From NCBI GenBank assembly GCA_964419225.1, contig CAYQPF010000102.1, positions 1-17,547 on the forward strand: DNA of 17,547 nucleotides, in the 5' to 3' direction. The position numbers were made by a program, and so were the translations under genes. This DNA comes from CAYQPF01 sp964419225. GTDB lineage: Bacteria > Cloacimonadota > Cloacimonadia > Cloacimonadales > CAYQPF01. The notes under the pieces were generated by a model, which did no database searches, had not been told where the DNA came from, and was given only the letters and a program-made list of their open reading frames with translations. This document shows, piece by piece, positions 13,311-17,547 of the stretch (positions are counted from its first letter, which is position 1; every line of letters starts with the position of its first letter).

Positions 13311-16300
13311 TTAGGCTATAAATTCTACTGTACTATAGCCATATTGTTTTTTAGATTCTGTGTCCGGCTCTTCTTCCTGGAAAAAGGAAGCTTCTTCAGT
13401 TTTATGCTGCTTCCTCGACCTGTGCTCATTCTCATGAACATCTGCACGGGATTCACCAAAACTAAAATCCAGACTTACCGAAGAGAATCCAAGATTTTGA
13501 AGATTCTGAGGCATATCCACAAGTTGCTCTTTTAAAGACTCCATGTTTTCCTTGGAATCTGTCATTAGAGAAATTGTCAGTTCTGTCTCATTTTTCTGTA
13601 CTCTGGCATTGATCATACCATGATCTTTGGTCTCAAATGAAAAATTTGCCCATTGAGACTTTTGATCACTTCCCGAATTCATACTTTTTAATACATCTTC
13701 AATCCTCTGGGAAATTTCTACCCTCATTTCCAAGGCTTTGAAACTGCTGTTAGAACTCGTTGGTGTCAGATCAACCTGAGAAAAAAGACTGTCTATCCAT
13801 TTTGTCGAAGATTGAGATCCTGCTTCCTTGTCCTGATTCCTGAATCCATTGGAAGATCCTTGATTCTGGTTTTGATTCAGTTGTGCTCTTTCTTCTAATT
13901 TATTGATCGTAGTTTTCTCTGCCTGATTAAAATATTCTCTCTTGTCCTGAGTCTTTTCTACAGCTTTCAAACTACCATCATTGTTCAAAATGAACTGCAT
14001 TACATTCTGGTTATTCTTGTCCCCGGTCTTGATTATCAAAGGTGATTTCTCAGAATCCGATTGCTTGATCAAACTCTCCAAAATGGAACGTAAGTCTATA
14101 CTCTCTGCTTCTTCAGAGATTCTCTTCACACTTGAGCTTATTAAAGAACTACTTCTTTCCTTATCTACATTTACATTAGTAGATTGCAATCCCTGTGCCA
14201 TTGGCTTAATATCCCCTGCAGGGAAGGTCTGCTGAGGGGTAGATAGCTTCTCTTCTTTTTCCTGCAAGGGATTAAGCCTTTCCTTGGGGGGAATATTCTG
14301 ATAAACCTGGTTAGTTTTTACCTTGGTTTCGGAAATTTTTTCTGTATTTACCACAGTATTATTTTCTGTAGTTTTTTCCTGCTTAGCTTCAACGCGGCTC
14401 TCTATTTTATCAGCTTTGGAAATAGTTTCCTGAACGGTAATTTTTCCATTCTTATCATCACCACCTCCAGTATTTACTTTGACCTCTTTTGTAACCTGGG
14501 GGCTAAATTCCGCTTTTGCTTCTTTTAATAATCTGTCTTCTGATCTGTCTGTTTTGCTGCTGTGTACAACTTCCTGGTCAGCCTTCTTTACTATAACTAC
14601 AGGCTGCAGTGGTTTTAATATTTCTGTCGGATTCTTTTCCAATACATTCCCTGCAAATGTATCCTGCATAACATTATCCTGATTGTGTTTCAACGGCACC
14701 TTGCTCTCATTTTCACCATTTCTGACCACATCCGAAGATTTGCTCATAATGCCACTATCCAACTTCCCTTCTGGCCTAAACTCACTTATTTTGCTCGCTT
14801 GAACCGGTTTTACAGAATCCTCTTTCTTCACACTTATGGGAAATGATGGTTCAAACACTATTTCTGCACCTAAACTCGTCTTCACTGAATAGGTCATACT
14901 TTCCATTGTCTTAAAAATTGGCATTGATTTGTAACTTTCCTGAGAAACCTGTGTATAGTTCAAAATCCCAATATCTTTCATATCTTCTCCTATATTACTA
15001 AGAGTCTCTTTCTTTAACTCTGCTAAATGCCTCTTTAATTCACCAATTCTTTGGGAATGATCTATCACCTTTGAATCAGACTTATCGATACTACTTAAAA
15101 TTCTGTTTTTTAATTCTTTATCTATACTCTTATCATTCTTTTTATCAGCATTAATCATAACCTCTGACTTTGCCTGATCAGTAGCATTTACCACAATCTT
15201 AGCCTCAGTATTTACTGTTGCAGTTTGTGTAATCACAGGTCTTGCTTGTTCTGTAATAACCTTAACTTCATGTTGTGTATTCTTATCCGGAATCTCTTCC
15301 TTTACAACTGCTTTAAATTCTTCCACTTTGGGCATTACTCTGTCAGTTGTATTTGTAACTACAAGCTTTGTATCCTGAGTCACAGGTCTTGGCTGATCTG
15401 TAGTAACTTTGACTTCCGGTTGACTATTTCTAGCAGGCATTTCTTCTTTAACAACAGCCTTAAACTCTTCTCCTTTTGGCATTACTCTGTCTGTAGTACT
15501 TGCAACTACTGGTTTAACTTCATGATTCAAATGTTTTGACTGATATGCATTTAGCTTACCTTCCGACTGAGTATTCTTAATCGGTATTTCTTCTTTAGTC
15601 ACAGCCTTATATTCTTCAACCTTAGGCATTACTCTCTCAGTAGTATTAGCAACCACTGGTTTAGTTTCACCGTTAACAGGTCTGGGTTGATCAGGAGTTA
15701 CTCTTACTTCCGGTTGTGTATTTCTAACTGGCAATTCTTCTTTAACTACAGCCTTAAACTCTTCTACTTTAGGCATTACTCTATCTGCAGTATTTGCAAC
15801 TACAGGCTTTGCTTCCTGAGTAACAGGTCTTGGCTGATCTGTGCTAACCTTAACTTCCGGTTGTGTATTTCTAATAGGTATTTCTTCTTTAACCACAGCC
15901 TTGTATTCTTCAACCTTAGGCATAATTCTGTCAGTGGTATTAGCAATCACAGGCTTAATTTCCTGGGTCACAGTTCTGGGTTGATCAGGAGTTACTCTTA
16001 CTTCCGGTTGTGTATTTCTAACTGGCAATTCTTCTTTAACTACAGCCTTAAACTCTTCTACTTTAGGCATTACTCTATCTGCAGTATTTGCAACTACTGG
16101 CTTAGCCTCATTAGTTACAGGTCTTGGCTGATCTGTTGTAACCTTTACTTCCGGCTGAGTATTTCTAACCGGTAATTCTTCTCTAACCACAGCCTTGTAT
16201 TCTTCAACTTTAGGCATTACTCTGTCTGTAGTATTTGCAACTACAGCTTTAACTTCATGAGTCAAAGGTCTTGAATGATCTCTATTTAGCTTAACTTCCT

Positions 16301-17547
16301 GCTGAGTATTCTTAACCGGCATCTCTTCTTTAGCCACTGCCTTGTATTCTTCAACTTTAGGCATTAATCTGTCTGTAGAATTAGTAATTACAGGCTTAAC
16401 TTCCTGAATTACTGGTCTTGGTTGTTCTATACTAACCTTAACTTCAGGCTGAGTATTTCTAACAGGAATCTCTTCTTTAGCTACAGCCTTATATTCTTCA
16501 AATTTTGGCATTACTCTGTCTGAAGTATTTGAAACTATTGGTTTAACTTCATGAGTCAAAGGTTTTGGCTGATCTGTATTTAGCTTAACTTCCGGCTGAG
16601 TATTCTTAACCGGTAATTCTTCTTTAGCCATTGCTTTGTATTCTTCCACTTTGGGTAAAACTCTGTCTGAAGTATTAGCAAACACGGGCTTAGCTTCGCC
16701 GTTAACAGGCTTTGGCTGATCTACATTTATCTTAACTTCTGGCTGAATATTCCTGGTTGGCATTTCTTCTTTAATAATCGGCTTCTGCACCTCAACCTTC
16801 GGCATTACTCTGTCAGTGGCATTTGTAACAACAGGGTTAACTTCCTGAGTAACAGTTCTTGGTTGTTCAATATTACTCTTTACTTCCGGTTGAGTATTTC
16901 TTGCAGGTATCTCTTCTTTTACTACAGCCTTATACTCTTCAACTTTGGGCATTACTCTGTCTGTGGTATTCGTAACTACCGGCTTTGCCTCCTGAGTAAC
17001 AGTTCTTGGTTGTTCAATATTACTCTGAACTTCCGGTTGTGTATTTCTAACAGGAATCTCTTCCTTTACAACTGCCTTAAACTCTTCCACTTTGGGTAAA
17101 ACTCTGTCTGTAGAATTGGTAACCACAGGTTTGGTTTCATTAGTTACAGTTCTGAGTTGGTCAGTAACTACCTTAACTTCCGGCTGAGTATTCTTAACCG
17201 GCATCTCTTCTTTAGCCACAGCCTTATATTCTTCAACCTTGGGCATTACTCTGTCAGTTGTATTTGTAACTACAGGTTTAGTTTCCTGAGTCACAGGTCT
17301 TGGCTGATCTATGGTAACTTTAACTTCAGGTTGAGTATTTCTAATCGGCATCTCTTCTTTAACTACAGCCTTATATTCTTCAACCTTGGGCATTACTCTG
17401 TCAGTTGTATTTGTAACTACAGGTTTAGTTTCCTGAGTCACAGGTCTTGGCTGATCTATGGTAACTTTAACTTCAGGTTGAGTATTTCTAATCGGCATCT
17501 CTTCTTTAACTACAGCCTTATATTCTTCAACCTTGGGCATCAGTCTG
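13311..17547 (-). CDS. fliK: Giant FliK hook-length control protein (partial, N-terminus outside window)
   Basis: At least 1,411 codons are visible and the frame is open at the window edge. FliK is the secreted ruler that stops hook growth and switches the export gate. The C-terminal switch domain is recognisable at about 13430-13740: WANFSFETKDHGMINARVQ, then LTISLMTDSKENMESLKEQL and LGFSSVSLDFSFG. It is followed by a charged tail. Before it lies a long Lys/Glu/Gln/Ser-rich, probably disordered middle. Most of the visible protein (about 784 residues) is a 49-residue tandem repeat with unit landmarks MPKVEEYKAVVKEE, RNTQPEVK, DQPRPVTQE and KPVVTNTTDRV. Known FliK proteins are mostly 350-700 residues. 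The call rests on the C-terminal domain and position upstream of flgD. The ATG at 17540 is repeat-internal, not the start. Confidence 0.88.
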   Translation of the reverse strand, partial: RLMPKVEEYKAVVKEEMPIRNTQPEVKVTIDQPRPVTQETKPVVTNTTDRVMPKVEEYKAVVKEEMPIRNTQPEVKVTIDQPRPVTQETKPVVTNTTDRVMPKVEEYKAVAKEEMPVKNTQPEVKVVTDQLRTVTNETKPVVTNSTDRVLPKVEEFKAVVKEEIPVRNTQPEVQSNIEQPRTVTQEAKPVVTNTTDRVMPKVEEYKAVVKEEIPARNTQPEVKSNIEQPRTVTQEVNPVVTNATDRVMPKVEVQKPIIKEEMPTRNIQPEVKINVDQPKPVNGEAKPVFANTSDRVLPKVEEYKAMAKEELPVKNTQPEVKLNTDQPKPLTHEVKPIVSNTSDRVMPKFEEYKAVAKEEIPVRNTQPEVKVSIEQPRPVIQEVKPVITNSTDRLMPKVEEYKAVAKEEMPVKNTQQEVKLNRDHSRPLTHEVKAVVANTTDRVMPKVEEYKAVVREELPVRNTQPEVKVTTDQPRPVTNEAKPVVANTADRVMPKVEEFKAVVKEELPVRNTQPEVRVTPDQPRTVTQEIKPVIANTTDRIMPKVEEYKAVVKEEIPIRNTQPEVKVSTDQPRPVTQEAKPVVANTADRVMPKVEEFKAVVKEELPVRNTQPEVRVTPDQPRPVNGETKPVVANTTERVMPKVEEYKAVTKEEIPIKNTQSEGKLNAYQSKHLNHEVKPVVASTTDRVMPKGEEFKAVVKEEMPARNSQPEVKVTTDQPRPVTQDTKLVVTNTTDRVMPKVEEFKAVVKEEIPDKNTQHEVKVITEQARPVITQTATVNTEAKIVVNATDQAKSEVMINADKKNDKSIDKELKNRILSSIDKSDSKVIDHSQRIGELKRHLAELKKETLSNIGEDMKDIGILNYTQVSQESYKSMPIFKTMESMTYSVKTSLGAEIVFEPSFPISVKKEDSVKPVQASKISEFRPEGKLDSGIMSKSSDVVRNGENESKVPLKHNQDNVMQDTFAGNVLEKNPTEILKPLQPVVIVKKADQEVVHSSKTDRSEDRLLKEAKAEFSPQVTKEVKVNTGGGDDKNGKITVQETISKADKIESRVEAKQEKTTENNTVVNTEKISETKVKTNQVYQNIPPKERLNPLQEKEEKLSTPQQTFPAGDIKPMAQGLQSTNVNVDKERSSSLISSSVKRISEEAESIDLRSILESLIKQSDSEKSPLIIKTGDKNNQNVMQFILNNDGSLKAVEKTQDKREYFNQAEKTTINKLEERAQLNQNQNQGSSNGFRNQDKEAGSQSSTKWIDSLFSQVDLTPTSSNSSFKALEMRVEISQRIEDVLKSMNSGSDQKSQWANFSFETKDHGMINARVQKNETELTISLMTDSKENMESLKEQLVDMPQNLQNLGFSSVSLDFSFGESRADVHENEHRSRKQHKTEEASFFQEEEPDTESKKQYGYSTVEFIA
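15681..16097 (-). repeat. Dimer-level duplication in the fliK array
   Basis: The stretches 15681-15803 and 15975-16097 (123 bp each) are identical and exactly 294 bp apart, which is two repeat units. The intervening units are less alike. This indicates that the array also grows or homogenises in two-unit steps. Confidence 0.8.
17247..17540 (-). repeat. Two identical adjacent 147-bp units
   Basis: The unit at 17394-17540 and the unit at 17247-17393 are identical base for base, and the identity with a 147-bp offset extends a little further downstream into the next unit. All other neighbouring units differ at many sites. This shows a recent duplication or gene-conversion event at this end of the array, or possibly an assembly duplication. 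Confidence 0.9.

Larger units (their letters stand above)
15189..17547 (-). repeat. 147-bp (49-codon) tandem repeat array in fliK
   Basis: Fifteen complete units of exactly 147 bp (17540 down to 15336) and a decayed sixteenth (15335-15189) lie head to tail. No length change was seen in any complete unit, so the frame is always kept. Units diverge mostly by substitutions. Positions with Pro (2, 16, 22, 31, 40 of the unit) and the NTQPEVK and TTDRVMPKVEE blocks are the best conserved. Unit 6 is the outlier in its first third (MPKVEVQKPIIKEE). The array continues past the window edge, so the total is unknown. Confidence 0.95.

Noticed and set aside
15225..17099. Several + strand open frames rich in Cys, Phe, Tyr and Asn across the fliK repeats
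   Set aside because: They are the periodic antisense reading of the 147-bp units. The repeated peptide pattern follows from the repeat and there are no plausible ribosome sites.
15189..17547. CRISPR array
   Set aside because: Units are 147-bp contiguous coding repeats with no unique spacers, and they keep one open reading frame.

Overview
The window looks like a chromosomal stretch from an AT-rich, Gram-negative, flagellated bacterium. The Gram-negative inference rests on a TolC-type outer-membrane protein and a lipoprotein periplasmic adaptor. Gene order fliK-flgD-small flagellar operon protein-flgE is typical of non-proteobacterial flagellates. Together with the abundant very short tandem repeats between genes, I lean towards a candidate phylum near the FCB group (Cloacimonadota-like), but I cannot prove a taxon from sequence alone.

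Layout. (1) 1-946, + strand: the 3' end of pyrR and complete pyrF, a pyrimidine operon. (2) 954-2654, + strand: a two-domain ABC permease of ThiP/iron(III) type, with no ATPase or binding protein in view. (3) 2782-9038, - strand: a tripartite efflux operon, read tetR > tolC-like > membrane-fusion lipoprotein > RND pump. It ends at an intrinsic terminator (2628-2659) that lies inside the 3' end of the convergent permease gene. (4) 9039-9297: a control region with the terminator of the flagellar operon, candidate promoters, an inverted repeat suited to a TetR operator, and a possible 10-codon leader ORF. (5) 9298-17547, - strand: a flagellar hook operon, read fliK > flgD > TIGR02530-like protein > flgE.

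How the genes work together. TetR probably represses its own efflux operon, and its stop codon overlaps the tolC start (TAATG). FlgD caps the growing hook, FlgE is the hook subunit, and FliK measures hook length and switches export specificity. FliK here is exceptional. Of the visible 1,411 codons, about 784 are a 49-residue tandem repeat (15 full units and one decayed unit) that runs off the end of the window. Two adjacent units are identical over 147 bp. FlgE is also enlarged, by four internal modules that resemble flagellin 'IN' repeats.

Other notable features are heptamer (7-bp) or nonamer (9-bp) tandem arrays at four gene boundaries of the non-flagellar half, some reaching into coding sequence, and an RND pump in which the canonical proton-relay residues of TM4 and TM10 are replaced.
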